A stretch of 64,000 nt of DNA from Marinoscillum sp. 108. Lineage in GTDB: Bacteria; Bacteroidota; Bacteroidia; Cytophagales; Cyclobacteriaceae. This document shows, in pieces, positions 45,320 through 55,647 of the stretch. Made by a program: the position numbers and the translations under genes. The notes under the pieces are model-generated. The model ran no database searches and had not been told where the DNA came from. It worked only from the letters and a program-made list of their open reading frames with translations. The stretch's first letter is position 1. Every line of letters begins with the position of its first letter. Location: the NCBI RefSeq assembly GCF_902506655.1, contig NZ_LR734808.1, forward strand, positions 2,232,001 to 2,296,000, in the 5' to 3' direction.

Positions 45320-47256
45320 TCTGACAAAGGGCTATAAGTCACTGTGATGGTACCTTTAGTTATTGAATCCTTGAAATCCACTCCAATTCGATAGGCAGGG
45401 GCTCCTTCTCGCAAATGCTCTACAGGCACCAACTCATCCAAAATTTGTAGTTCACCATCAGAGCTGCTTACTTCTGCTTTTACTTTCATTCCATTTTCCG
45501 TCAGGATCACGGTTTTCTCACCTACCACTTCATAATCGGCCAGGGTCATGATGGCCGTGCCGAAGGTCACAGGTTTGCCTGCTGAGAATTGATCGGTAAC
45601 CGTTATTTTTCCAACACCGGACTTGTCATTTTGGACAGTTCGTATCAAGGTATTCAGGTAAGGAATTTCATAAGCAGTAAGTAAATCCATCACAACCTGA
45701 TCTTTCTCATCCGTAAAGTTCGCTTCCAGCACCTTCCCTTTAAACTCCCTTCCCTTTGACTGAAGGGTGCCATCAATGCGCGGTACGGGGTGCCCCCAGG
45801 AGCTGCGTGCCGGGTTATCATCAGAAAAGGCCCCGGCGATGTATGAAGGCGCTCCAATATCCCCTGCCAAAATTTCCTCTCCATACGCTATTATATAGCT
45901 TCCCACATCCATGTGGTTGTGGTTTTCATTGTTGTGCCCGGCTTTAATCGATATAGAAAACGGCACTTCTTGCTGTCCGCGTGAAATCACCACGCCATAA
46001 TCCTCAAAATACGTCACCGAAGGCAGGGCAACAGGTAATGGTTCTTCGGAAATGTACTTCTTGTAGTCAGCACCCAAAACGATAGACTTAACTGCCTCAT
46101 CAGGCTTGAAGTAACTGGATTTTTGTGCACCGTAGTATTTGGTGGCCATGAGATAAGCGAAATTGTCACTTTCTTTTTTAACCCGTGTGACACCATCAGA
46201 AAACGGTGAATAGAGCCCGGGATGAATTTGAAAAACTTCCGGAAAATTGGCCACTCGTCGAAGTTTTTCCGGATCATTAAATTCGAACAAGTTGATTTTA
46301 CCATCAGTATAATCGTGAAGGATCTCTGCCAGGTAGAGGTAGTGCCCAAAGCCATAACTCCAATAGCCTGTTCCCTCAGAGCAATAGCCATCCTCTCCAA
46401 AACCGGACAGATAATATTTCATACTATTGATCGCGCTACCTATGGCCTGTACGCGTTCGTCATAGTCATCCGAAGAAACGATTATGGTAAAAAGTGAACC
46501 ACTGGTACACACAGAATTCCAGTTGCTCGTGCTCCTGATCCAGTTGTTACTTTTCGGCTTCAGCTCTTTGGTAGATTGCAGATAGGAATCGGTAATTCTC
46601 CAGCGCAGTTGCCCGTTAATCTCCACCCGTAATTCATCAGATAATTTATCCTCCAGTACAGCATCAGCCAGTGCCAGCACCAAACCAAACTTTCTGGCAC
46701 CCAAATCAATATGCACCCGCTTGCCTTCGAGTACCGTATTTTCATCATCATCGTGATTGGGGTGAAGCCAGGACTTCATCGCCATGATCGCCCTGATATG
46801 CTCTTCTATTGGTTTGAGGTAGCGGCCGTCATTGAGCATGCACTCCGCCAGTATGTATTTTTCAAGCCGATCCATGGTTCGGTAATATCTCGGCTTGTAG
46901 ATGCCCCGGTTGCCTTCTTTATTGGCTCTTCTGTATATCTCATCGCTAATCGGCACCTCTGGCGAACGATCTATCAGTTCATCAGCTTCCTTGAGGTAAT
47001 ACTTACCCAAATCAGTGGAGCCAAAGGCCACCCAATACGAGCGATCTGTATAAGCAGGTGCTGGCTGATAAGCCTCTTGGGGCACTACCTCCTTCAACAG
47101 TGCCAATTGCCTAGCATTAGGATGAATGGTATCGCCTTGCACCAGGGAAAGATACTCTCCGATATCCAGTGCTTTTTCCTTCTCGGAAGGCTCTTGCGAG
47201 CACTGCACTAAAAGAAAGGCAGAACAGAGCAGTGTTATAAAGTATGGGAATTTCAT
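45316..47256 (-). CDS. Heparinase II/III-family polysaccharide lyase (lipoprotein)
   Basis: A 646-residue lipoprotein (SAFLLVQC lipobox). The helical toroid at about 60-390 shows NNWIRSTSNWNSVCTSGSL and YCSEGTGYWSYGFGHYLYLAE, a strong pattern for uronate lyases of this fold. The heparinase II/III beta domain has NENHNHMDVGSYIIAYGEEILAGDIGAP at about 440-470, with the His residues of the active region, and SSWGHPVPRIDGTLQ after it. It would cleave a uronic-acid-containing chain by beta-elimination. It is shorter than and only distantly related to the lyase at 38534. It lies 3 bases after an esterase gene, overlaps a sulfatase gene, and belongs to the same transcription unit. Confidence 0.87.
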   Translation of the reverse strand: MKFPYFITLLCSAFLLVQCSQEPSEKEKALDIGEYLSLVQGDTIHPNARQLALLKEVVPQEAYQPAPAYTDRSYWVAFGSTDLGKYYLKEADELIDRSPEVPISDEIYRRANKEGNRGIYKPRYYRTMDRLEKYILAECMLNDGRYLKPIEEHIRAIMAMKSWLHPNHDDDENTVLEGKRVHIDLGARKFGLVLALADAVLEDKLSDELRVEINGQLRWRITDSYLQSTKELKPKSNNWIRSTSNWNSVCTSGSLFTIIVSSDDYDERVQAIGSAINSMKYYLSGFGEDGYCSEGTGYWSYGFGHYLYLAEILHDYTDGKINLFEFNDPEKLRRVANFPEVFQIHPGLYSPFSDGVTRVKKESDNFAYLMATKYYGAQKSSYFKPDEAVKSIVLGADYKKYISEEPLPVALPSVTYFEDYGVVISRGQQEVPFSISIKAGHNNENHNHMDVGSYIIAYGEEILAGDIGAPSYIAGAFSDDNPARSSWGHPVPRIDGTLQSKGREFKGKVLEANFTDEKDQVVMDLLTAYEIPYLNTLIRTVQNDKSGVGKITVTDQFSAGKPVTFGTAIMTLADYEVVGEKTVILTENGMKVKAEVSSSDGELQILDELVPVEHLREGAPAYRIGVDFKDSITKGTITVTYSPLSE

Positions 47257-47259
47257 GAT

Positions 47260-48123
47260 CTATTGTTTGGGTTTTCCTTTGATGTAACCAATGGATTTCA
47301 AGAACTTGTCTGTTTCGAGTAATGTAAGTGTATAGAATTTTCCATCGTACTTGTTGTTATTAAAAAAACCATGCCCCGCCTCATCATAGAGAAACAGGTC
47401 ACACCTCACGCCTACCGAATCCATTTTAGATTGATAACTTTCAGCTACTGACACTGGGATCAAATGATCCTCCCTTCCCAAAAACACGATCGTGGGCGGT
47501 GCGCTCTCAGTAATGTTGTGAGCGGGTGAAATCTCCCTCCAGCGCGCACCCATACGCTCCTTCTGAAATCCTTGAGGGCCATTGTCAAACACGGGATTGA
47601 AAAGCACCAAAGCATTGGCCTTTGAGCTGAGACTAAGATCTTCATCCGGCTCATCCAAGCCTGGTAATACGCCACATGCAGCCGCCAGATGTCCCCCAGC
47701 CGATCCACCTGAAGCAGCAATTTTATCCGGATCAACATTCAGCTCCTCTGCATGCTCCCGCAAAAAACGAATGGCAGATTTGGCATCCGCTACCGATTCA
47801 TAGGGGGTGGTTTGATGTCGGTTTTTCACCCGATAATCTACCAGTACTGTGATCATGCCTCGAGAGGCGAAATATTCAGCCTGTGGCTCAAACTGCCCGA
47901 TAGTACCTCCATTCCAGCCACCACCAAAAAAGAAAACGATGGTTGGGTATTTTTTTCGATTCTTGAATTTGGGAGGATATCTCAGGATCATATCCAGCGC
48001 TACCGTATCCATGACTTTATAGGTGATCGTATCTGGCTGCAAGCGGTCAGAATCAACCAAATACTGCGACTGAACACTCGATGACCAGATCAATAATATG
48101 ATCAGAAAAAAGAATCCTTTCAT
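47260..48123 (-). CDS. Secreted alpha/beta-hydrolase carbohydrate esterase
   Basis: Start at 48123, one base after the upstream sulfatase stop, gives 287 residues with signal peptide MKGFFFLIILLIWSSSVQSQ. It is of the BD-FAE/acetyl-esterase type: oxyanion motif FFFGGGWNGG (the HGGGW region with Phe in place of His), nucleophile in ASGGSAGGHLAAACG, Asp in FLGREDHLIPV and His in DEAGHGFF. These enzymes deacetylate or remove other acyl groups from polysaccharides. Position between a sulfatase and a lyase suggests removal of ester groups that block the lyase. The loss of the usual His in HGGG is worth noting but is not unusual across the family. Confidence 0.85.
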   Translation of the reverse strand: MKGFFFLIILLIWSSSVQSQYLVDSDRLQPDTITYKVMDTVALDMILRYPPKFKNRKKYPTIVFFFGGGWNGGTIGQFEPQAEYFASRGMITVLVDYRVKNRHQTTPYESVADAKSAIRFLREHAEELNVDPDKIAASGGSAGGHLAAACGVLPGLDEPDEDLSLSSKANALVLFNPVFDNGPQGFQKERMGARWREISPAHNITESAPPTIVFLGREDHLIPVSVAESYQSKMDSVGVRCDLFLYDEAGHGFFNNNKYDGKFYTLTLLETDKFLKSIGYIKGKPKQ

Positions 48124-48124
48124 T

Positions 48125-49921
48125 TTACATCTTTTCCAGACTGACATAATATGCCCCTAAGGTTTCACCATTATCCAGGGTAAACCAGGTCTGCAGTTTG
48201 CTTTCCCCTACTTTCAAGTCTATGACAAATTCCACATACTCAGCAGTGGGATCCACTTCTTTTACCTCATCTATGTCCTGAATATTAAGCCTTGCTTTCG
48301 AAACTGAAATCGAAGTACTTTCAACACTTTCCGTAACGCTGGTTCCTGGCAGCGATGGCCGCACTTCTGCTATTTCATGCAATGACAAATGAGTCTCCTC
48401 TGGCCACCTGCGAAGCTTCACGCTGTAACTTCCGCTTTCCTGAACATCAACCAGCCAGTATCCATTGTCCTTAACCGCCGTACGGATGTGCCGCTGGTGC
48501 CACGGGCTGGCCTCTGCTTCTGTATGCCAATCATGAGCAATTAATCGGGTAGGATTATCTGCACTGTGTCCCACATAGATGAAAGGCTGGTCTTCATAGG
48601 TGGGTGAGATCTTGGCCCACCACGAGTCATAGTAGTCCCGGTAGGCCTGTACCTTATCAGGATATTGATCTGCTATATTGGTCTGCTGCCCGGGATCAGT
48701 CTCGATGTTGTAAAGCTCCTCTCCGTCCACCAATCGCCATTTACCCTGCATCAGAGAAGTTCTTCGCCATGGTTGTGGCACCTCTATGCGCTGCGAGTTA
48801 GTAATCACTATCCGGTCTGCAAATGCTGAGTGATCTCCATTGATCAGGGGCACCAAACTTTGCCCATCGAACTGTATTTTTGGATTCACCTTCAGGTTGC
48901 ATAAGTCCACAAGTGTAGGCAATACATCGTAGTGAGCCGTCAACTCGTCAATATCCTTGCCCTGATTTATCTCCCCACGGTCCCATCGGATGAACAAAGG
49001 CACCCGATGACCACCCTCATATTTGCTGGCTTTTATTCCACGCATTCCGGCGTTGAAGCCCTGGCCAATAAAACCATCCAGGCGATGACCTTCTGCCTTG
49101 GCGCCATGGGCAGTGCCATTATCCGTAGTGTACACAATGATGGTATTGTCAAGCTTTCCACTTTCCTTCAGGTAGGCCATCAACTTACCTACATTCTCGT
49201 CAATGTTTCTAATCATGCCCAGGAAAGGTGCGTGAGGAATGCTATCGTTTCCTTCCAGGTCCTTGTAATATTTATCCTCCACGAAATATGGAGAATGTGC
49301 CGTATTGGAGGGTATATAGCAAAAGAAGGGCTGGTCCTCTCTCGAATCGATCCATTCGATCGCCTCTTCAAACCAAATATCAGCACTGTAGCCCTCATAC
49401 TGCTGCAGCACTCCATTGTGGAGATACGTGTCATTGAAATAGTCATTATCCCAATAATCCATGGTCTGCTCCATACCACCTCCGCCGTGCGTAAGCACCT
49501 CATCAAACCCATTGTCCTGAGGCCTGAAAGGGTAGTTATCGCCCAAATGCCACTTACCAAAAATACCCGTGGAATAGTCGTTGTCTTTAAAAATCTCTGC
49601 CGCGGTAGTTTCGCGCTCCAGCAACAGGGAGCGACCATTTACGGTATGCCAAACCCCTGTGCGATTGCTATGATGTCCGGTGATTAGTGCCGCTCTCGTT
49701 GGGGAGCAGGTCGGGCTCACATGGTAATCCGTAAATCGAACACTGCTGTCATGTAGCTGATCAATGTTGGGCGTTTGGATAAAGGGATTGCCCAAAGCAG
49801 AGATATCTCCATAGCCCTGATCGTCAATCAGGATCAGGATTACGTTGGGCTTTTTAGCAGAAGTGGTCTGCGGCGAACAAGAATGAAGGTTTAAAACCAA
49901 AATCAAAATAGACATCCTCAT
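48125..49921 (-). CDS. Arylsulfatase-like sulfatase with C-terminal beta domain (lipoprotein)
   Basis: The chosen start at 49921 gives 598 residues with a short lipoprotein signal (MRMSILILVLNLHSC); in-frame ATGs at 49963 and 50053 are possible but give long leaders. The sulfatase core shows ILIDDQGYGDISALG, formylglycine C72 in SPTCSPTRAALITG, GIFGKWHLGDNYPFRPQDNGFDE, YTTDNGTAHGAKAEGHRLDGFIGQGFNAGMRGIKASKYEGGHRVPLF and LYNIETDPGQQTNIA. The last about 170 residues form an additional beta-rich domain (NGYWLVDVQESGSYSVKLRRWPEETH). It belongs to a different subgroup from the other two sulfatases. It is upstream of the esterase and lyase genes and probably leads their unit. Confidence 0.9.
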   Translation of the reverse strand: MRMSILILVLNLHSCSPQTTSAKKPNVILILIDDQGYGDISALGNPFIQTPNIDQLHDSSVRFTDYHVSPTCSPTRAALITGHHSNRTGVWHTVNGRSLLLERETTAAEIFKDNDYSTGIFGKWHLGDNYPFRPQDNGFDEVLTHGGGGMEQTMDYWDNDYFNDTYLHNGVLQQYEGYSADIWFEEAIEWIDSREDQPFFCYIPSNTAHSPYFVEDKYYKDLEGNDSIPHAPFLGMIRNIDENVGKLMAYLKESGKLDNTIIVYTTDNGTAHGAKAEGHRLDGFIGQGFNAGMRGIKASKYEGGHRVPLFIRWDRGEINQGKDIDELTAHYDVLPTLVDLCNLKVNPKIQFDGQSLVPLINGDHSAFADRIVITNSQRIEVPQPWRRTSLMQGKWRLVDGEELYNIETDPGQQTNIADQYPDKVQAYRDYYDSWWAKISPTYEDQPFIYVGHSADNPTRLIAHDWHTEAEASPWHQRHIRTAVKDNGYWLVDVQESGSYSVKLRRWPEETHLSLHEIAEVRPSLPGTSVTESVESTSISVSKARLNIQDIDEVKEVDPTAEYVEFVIDLKVGESKLQTWFTLDNGETLGAYYVSLEKM

Positions 49922-50122
49922 CGCTGAATGCAAAACGTATAGGAATGTCTTGTTCACTGCCATTTTGGAATCTGTCATTAGGAGACTGCTGAGTAGTTTG
50001 ATAAACATTGGTTTACTGATAAGAATTGTTTCACGAATAACAAAGCTGGTCATAGTCTGAAAACGATGATATCATCTATAGTTCATTGACTATAAACAAT
50101 GACTCGTTGACATCCATCCTGA

Positions 50123-53100
50123 TTATTTAATCAAATCACTTGGCGCATAGCCAAATTGCTTTTTAAATCGTCGGCTGAAGTAGAGTGGATCATTGAACCC
50201 GACCGTATTGGCTACCTCGGAAACATTGAAGTTTTTGGTTTTTAAAAGAGAAGCCGCTTTTTTCAACCGAATGGTTCTGATAAACTCATTGGGCGACATG
50301 TCTGTGAGCTCAGTAATCTTCCGATATAGTTTTGAGGAGCTGAGGGCCAATTCCGAACTCAGAAAAGCTGGAGTCAAATCAGGGCTCCCAAGGTTGGCTT
50401 CTATGATTTCCTTTATTTCCGAAATCAAATCAATGTCCAGTTGTGAATGTGCCAGGCTGGTCACATCACTTTCTGTTTCATCAGAAAATCGCTGCTTAAG
50501 TTCCAGTCTGGTTTTGATGATATTATCTATTCTGGATTTCAACAACGAAGGATCAAAAGGTTTCACCAGATAACCATCAACACCAATTTTATACCCTTTG
50601 ATTTTGTTTTCATTTTCACCCAGGGCCGTGAGTAACACGATAGCGGTATGACTGATTTTCTCATCACCTTTGAGGGCTTGTACAAATTCGAAACCATCCA
50701 TGACCGGCATCATCACATCCACCACACAAAGCACCGGTTTTACCTTTCGGCAAAGCTCCAGTCCCTCTTTTCCATTCTCCGCACCATAGATCTTATAGTA
50801 CTCAGAAAGATACTCCATCACATAGTTTCTCAGTTCAGGATTATCGTCTATCACCACCACTGACGACTTCACATCGGTGTTGGTCTTGGGTGCTACATAG
50901 GCATCAAGGGGATTCGATGATTTCATTGAACCCAGTAGTTCCACTTCTTGCTTTTCATCAATGAAGCTGGAGATTTCACTGCTCTCAAAAGCGCTTTTGG
51001 AGATTGGTAGCTCCACCGTAAATATGCTGCCTGAATCCGTGGAGCTCTTGACCGATATGCTGCCTTTGTGAATCTCTACCAAAGACTTGACAAGCGACAA
51101 CCCAATACCCGTACCTGTTGTACTCTCTTTGCTATTGGTGGCCTGATAAAACCTGGAGAATATTTTCTCCTGACTCTCAGCAGGGATTCCAATTCCATCG
51201 TCACTCACCTCTATGAGCAGGGTTTTGGTGTCCTTCTCTTTCACACCCACAAACAGGTCGACATGACCATGGCTATTGGTAAACTTCAGGGCGTTGGACA
51301 GCAAGTTGTACAGTATTTTATTGTACTTGTCAACGTCTATCCAGCACACGATCGACTCATCTTCTACATGAAAATTGAAGTTTATGTTTTTGGACTCAGC
51401 CAAATCTATGAATGAGTAGAAAATATTATTGGTGTAGGGTAAGATGTCAACTTCAGACACTTTCAACTTCACTTCCCCGGCTTCTGCCCGCCTGAATTCA
51501 AGGATTTGATTGACCAGTCTCAGCAGCCTGTTGGTACTGTGGTCTATCAGGTTTGCTTTGTTTCTGATGAATTCATTACTGTTTTCATGCTCCAAAATTT
51601 GCTTGACCGGACCCAATATCAAGGACAAAGGTGTTCTCAGCTCATGAGAAATGTTGGTGAAAAATCTCAGCTTTTCATTGTTGAGTTTTTCATCCCGCTC
51701 CCGCTGTACCTTTTCGGTCAGGAGCTCTTGCTTTAACTGAATCCGAAATTTGATTTGTTTCCTCATGAAATACCCAAACAGACCCAATACCAGAGCCATC
51801 AGCGCAATTCCCTGATAACTCGCCCAAAATGGAGGCAAGATCTGAATGCTGTAGGAGGAAACCTCACTCCATTTTCCATCACTGTTGCTGGCCCTAATCT
51901 TGAAATTGTAGGTTCCATGAAGCAAATTGGTGTATTGCACTGTTCTGGAGTTGCCACTGGTTTCTACCCAATCCTCATCAAAACCTTCCAGCATGTATTG
52001 AAACTTATTCAAACGCTGGTTGGTATAGGAGGCCGTAGAAAATTGAATGGAGAAGTTCCTGTTTTCATGGTTTAAACTGACGCTTCTGGAATAATTCAGG
52101 CTCCTATCGAGGAGCACCTGCCCATTGAGCTGTACGCCGGGCAAGACCAGCTCATTGTTTACTTTAAACTCCGTGATGATTGGCTTGGGCGACCACTCAT
52201 TTTCCTTAATATTCAATGGAGAAAAACTGATCACGCCATTTTTTCCTCCTAAATAAACCTTCGAGTTATTGAAATTGTAAAATCCGCTGGAACTGAATAC
52301 ATCGAGCCTGTTCCCACTGTTTACATTGTAAATATTGGCCTGGTTGCTACCCACATCATAGCGGCATATGTTGTTGTTGTTCATATTGAGCCACAAAAAA
52401 CCATTGGCGTCCTCCACCACATCTGTCACCCACTTATCCTTCAATTCTTTGGGTTCGGATATTTGCCTGAAGGCATTGCTTTCCGGATCAAAGACACCCA
52501 GTCCTTTTCGCGTGGCTGCCCAAATCATCCCGCGGGAATCAATGTTGACGTCACTCACATTTTGGTGTGGAAGCCCTCCGGAAGTTTGGCTCTCGGCCAG
52601 GAATACGTCGGCCTTTCCATTGGCCAAATTGTACCTGACCGCACCGCTTTCGGTAGCAAACCATAAATTATCATCAAGGTCTACCCCCACCTTGTTGATG
52701 TCAAAACCCGGCAAAATGCGAAGAGAAGGCTTATAGGTTTGCATATCTAATAACAGGGCACCTTCGCCATGAGAGCATACTACCAGCTTTCCTGCAAATA
52801 CTCTGAAGTCAAAAATGGGTGTGTTATTAAAGCCTACATCCACTATGCTTGAGCTTTTTTTGAGGTAATCGTAGATCAGTATTTTCCCATTCCACAAGCC
52901 GCAGTAGAACACAATGCCGTCATGCGAATAGATACTGGCTATATCATAGGGGCCGTTGAATAGCGGAACAAAATTACCCTCATCAGAAATGAACAGACCA
53001 TTGTGTCTGGTCGCCACCACAACTTCATCCTGATAGGTCTTGGAAAAGCCTCTGATTCTTGGCGCCTGGTTATCTATGTACTTCGATATGTCCTTGTTGA

Positions 53101-54160
53101 TTTTAAATTGATTTTCATAAGGATCATACTTATCCAGTCCTTCCTCTGTACCGATCCAAAGTACTCCTGATGGATCAAAATAAAGGGCAGAAACCAAATT
53201 ATCCACAAGCGAATTATCCTCTGACAATACTGAAAAATACCATTGAAATTTACCTTCACTAATATCCTCCAGTGCATCGCAAACCAACAAACCGCCGAGG
53301 GTTCCGACCCAATATTTACCATCCGGTGCCTGGGCCACACATAGAAAATAAGGTCCTAACTTCTCGCTTACTTTATCATCGGGAATTTCCAGATTATTAA
53401 ACTCATTGAGGCTCCTGTCAAACTTGTAAAGTCCTTTTCGGGTTCCGACAAAAATACCTCCCTGCTCATCTTCATAGATAAAGTACAAATAAGGATTTAC
53501 AGCGCTGGCTCCGGGCACTTCCAGTGTGAAATATTCGATTTCCGAGATGATTCCAGTACTCCCGAGTTTGACCTTTGCTACACCGGCACTTTCATAAGCA
53601 CCTATCCAAATATTTCCCTGACTGTCTTCAAAAATCTCCTTCACATAGTTAACCCCTTCCAGCGGAACCTTGGTGAAGGTGCTCTTATCCGGCTCAAACA
53701 TGTACAGACCGGAATCTTTAGTCCCCACCCAAACCCGATCAAACCGATCCAGGTAGATAGAGCGGATTTCCTCATCTGGTAAACTATTCGGGTCATCGTC
53801 ATCAGACAAGTAGGTAGTGAAAACATGCGTATCCAGATGCAAACGAGACAACCCTTTTCTGGTCCCAATCCATAGGCTATTCTTGGCACTGTCTAATTTC
53901 AGTGCTGTGATGTCATCATTGTACAAGGTGTTTCTAACCTCATCATTGCTGAGGAAGTTTTGAAACTGAAACCCATCGAACCGGTTAAGCCCATAGAATG
54001 TACCCAGCCAGATGAACCCCTGATTGTCCTGAACGATGTGTCGAATGGAATTATGCGACAGTCCATCCTTATCATTGTAATGCTCAAATTCTATACTTTG
54101 AGACCCGGCGTAAAAGCACGACAGGATAAGTAAGAATATGATGGGTAAATGTTGTTTCAT
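50123..54160 (-). CDS. Hybrid two-component sensor-regulator (HTCS)
   Basis: A 1345-residue one-chain regulator. Signal sequence (1-20); two regulator-propeller blades repeated through about 25-660 (GFIWLGTFYGLNRFDG, LWIGTRKGLSRL, VWVGTKDSGLYMF); Y_Y_Y domain about 690-770; membrane segment about 775-795; histidine kinase with H839 in NISHELRTPLSLILGP; ATPase with NLLSNALKFT and GTGIGLSLVKSLVEIHKG; receiver with D1148 in CVVDVMMPVMDGFEF; AraC-type HTH in the last 100 residues (SKLYRKITELTDMSPNEFIRTIRLKKAASLL, VANTVGFNDPLYFSRRFKKQFGYAPS). HTCS proteins sense a periplasmic oligosaccharide and activate the surrounding locus. It lies among the glycan genes, so it is their likely regulator. Confidence 0.96.
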   Translation of the reverse strand: MKQHLPIIFLLILSCFYAGSQSIEFEHYNDKDGLSHNSIRHIVQDNQGFIWLGTFYGLNRFDGFQFQNFLSNDEVRNTLYNDDITALKLDSAKNSLWIGTRKGLSRLHLDTHVFTTYLSDDDDPNSLPDEEIRSIYLDRFDRVWVGTKDSGLYMFEPDKSTFTKVPLEGVNYVKEIFEDSQGNIWIGAYESAGVAKVKLGSTGIISEIEYFTLEVPGASAVNPYLYFIYEDEQGGIFVGTRKGLYKFDRSLNEFNNLEIPDDKVSEKLGPYFLCVAQAPDGKYWVGTLGGLLVCDALEDISEGKFQWYFSVLSEDNSLVDNLVSALYFDPSGVLWIGTEEGLDKYDPYENQFKINKDISKYIDNQAPRIRGFSKTYQDEVVVATRHNGLFISDEGNFVPLFNGPYDIASIYSHDGIVFYCGLWNGKILIYDYLKKSSSIVDVGFNNTPIFDFRVFAGKLVVCSHGEGALLLDMQTYKPSLRILPGFDINKVGVDLDDNLWFATESGAVRYNLANGKADVFLAESQTSGGLPHQNVSDVNIDSRGMIWAATRKGLGVFDPESNAFRQISEPKELKDKWVTDVVEDANGFLWLNMNNNNICRYDVGSNQANIYNVNSGNRLDVFSSSGFYNFNNSKVYLGGKNGVISFSPLNIKENEWSPKPIITEFKVNNELVLPGVQLNGQVLLDRSLNYSRSVSLNHENRNFSIQFSTASYTNQRLNKFQYMLEGFDEDWVETSGNSRTVQYTNLLHGTYNFKIRASNSDGKWSEVSSYSIQILPPFWASYQGIALMALVLGLFGYFMRKQIKFRIQLKQELLTEKVQRERDEKLNNEKLRFFTNISHELRTPLSLILGPVKQILEHENSNEFIRNKANLIDHSTNRLLRLVNQILEFRRAEAGEVKLKVSEVDILPYTNNIFYSFIDLAESKNINFNFHVEDESIVCWIDVDKYNKILYNLLSNALKFTNSHGHVDLFVGVKEKDTKTLLIEVSDDGIGIPAESQEKIFSRFYQATNSKESTTGTGIGLSLVKSLVEIHKGSISVKSSTDSGSIFTVELPISKSAFESSEISSFIDEKQEVELLGSMKSSNPLDAYVAPKTNTDVKSSVVVIDDNPELRNYVMEYLSEYYKIYGAENGKEGLELCRKVKPVLCVVDVMMPVMDGFEFVQALKGDEKISHTAIVLLTALGENENKIKGYKIGVDGYLVKPFDPSLLKSRIDNIIKTRLELKQRFSDETESDVTSLAHSQLDIDLISEIKEIIEANLGSPDLTPAFLSSELALSSSKLYRKITELTDMSPNEFIRTIRLKKAASLLKTKNFNVSEVANTVGFNDPLYFSRRFKKQFGYAPSDLIK

Positions 54161-54295
54161 CGGGGTACCGCTTTGCGCACAATAATCTAATTCATTCTTG
54201 ACAAAAAAGCTGGAAATGGTGCTCCAAAAGGAAAAACAGGGAGCTGATCCGGATGATTCTTCCTATCCAATTCACGATTTCGCATAGATGATCAC

Positions 54296-55612
54296 CTATT
54301 TTTCCGGCAGCACAAACTCTACATTTGTCAGCTTCACCACGATGGGGTTTGGCCAGATCTTGTCGTTGTAAACACGCTGAGCTCTGGTGACTGATATCTC
54401 CAAATTATGTGAACGCTGAGTGAATAGTGAGACTGGTTTGTTAGTAGGTGAATATTCCACCACCATATCATTCTGCCCCAGCACAGAAATCTCAGTCTCC
54501 TCTGTTGCGCGGATACTCTCTGTGTAAAACAGTCGTCTTTTACCTTTGAACCACTCTGGCTGATTGGTAATGAACACATAGGCGGTATTTTCGTCTTTGG
54601 CTTTAGTAAACCACAAATCACCATCTTTGATTTGAGTGGGCGCGGTTCTTACATTTTTGACCGCTTCATCGTTAATGAACATCCAAAGGGCCATTTCACG
54701 CAGACGCTCTTCCTGCTCAATGGGTATTTCGCCATTGGGTTTCGGCCCCACGTTCATTAGAAAATTACCGCCTTTGGCCCTGATCTCAATCAGCTTGTTA
54801 ATCAAATCACCACCGTCTTTGTAAACTTCGTTGGTAGGCTTATAAGCCCACTGCGTACCCATGGTCATGCATGTCTCCCAGGGCCCGGGCATGGGTTCGT
54901 TCGGGATTTTCTGCTCCGGGGTATTCATCTCCCCACGGGTTACCACGATTTCAGGATACTTTTCGTGCACATATTGCACCAGATTCTTCTTGGAAAACGA
55001 GTCGAAAAATGCAAAATCGACTTTGCCATAGTTGGTGAATAATTCATCCACCTGCTTTTTGGAGTATTCAAACAGTTCCGCGTTTTCAGTCACCTGGGTC
55101 ATAGGCCCTTTGCGCGAGATCAGGTGTCCCTGCTGATGGATGAAGCTGAAATCTTCAGGAGAATAGTAGAAGCCCACTTTCAGCCCAAACTTTCGCAAAG
55201 ACTGAACCAGCATACCGGTAATGTCCTTACCGTAAGGGGTGTTCATGATATTGAAATCGGTGGTTTGAGTATCCCACATACAAAAGCCATTGTGGTGCTT
55301 AGTAGTAAAAACCACATACTCCGCGCCGGTTAACTTAAACAACCTGGCCCATTCGTCGGGATCAAATTTGTCGGGATAGAAGGTCTTCGGGAGTTCATTC
55401 ATGTACCGCTGAAGGTAATCTTCTGATGCACCCACCATGGAGTGGCTGATGACACTCCCAAGCTGTGAATCCATACTCCAGTGTATGAATATCCCAAATC
55501 CCATATCCATAAAATCTTCTTCCAATTCGGGTTTATTTTTCAGCTGGCCAAAAAGTGAAACACTCAACATACACAGCAGCATGGTCATCAAAAATTTTTT
55601 GAGTTTATTCAT
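54296..55612 (-). CDS. GH29 alpha-L-fucosidase, second type
   Basis: Start at 55612 gives 438 residues with signal peptide MNKLKKFLMTMLLCMLSVSLFGQ; an ATG at 55651 that overlaps the upstream gene by 4 bases would add 13 polar residues. GH29 signs are MGFGIFIHWSMDSQLGSV, YVVFTTKHHNGFCMWDTQTTD, nucleophile D204 in FAFFDSFSKKN (family usually WFDG), TPEQKIPNEPMPGPWETCMTMGTQWAYKP and AKGGNFLMNVGPKPNGEI. The GAYG-like loop after the HW is replaced by a longer SMVGASEDYLQ insert, so the pocket differs from the fucosidase at 34490. A different fucose linkage or sulfated fucose is plausible. HTCS gene lies 135 bases downstream. Confidence 0.9.
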   Translation of the reverse strand: MNKLKKFLMTMLLCMLSVSLFGQLKNKPELEEDFMDMGFGIFIHWSMDSQLGSVISHSMVGASEDYLQRYMNELPKTFYPDKFDPDEWARLFKLTGAEYVVFTTKHHNGFCMWDTQTTDFNIMNTPYGKDITGMLVQSLRKFGLKVGFYYSPEDFSFIHQQGHLISRKGPMTQVTENAELFEYSKKQVDELFTNYGKVDFAFFDSFSKKNLVQYVHEKYPEIVVTRGEMNTPEQKIPNEPMPGPWETCMTMGTQWAYKPTNEVYKDGGDLINKLIEIRAKGGNFLMNVGPKPNGEIPIEQEERLREMALWMFINDEAVKNVRTAPTQIKDGDLWFTKAKDENTAYVFITNQPEWFKGKRRLFYTESIRATEETEISVLGQNDMVVEYSPTNKPVSLFTQRSHNLEISVTRAQRVYNDKIWPNPIVVKLTNVEFVLPEK

Positions 55613-55647
55613 GGTCTTGTTCGTTCGTGGTTTATCGTTTAATTCAT

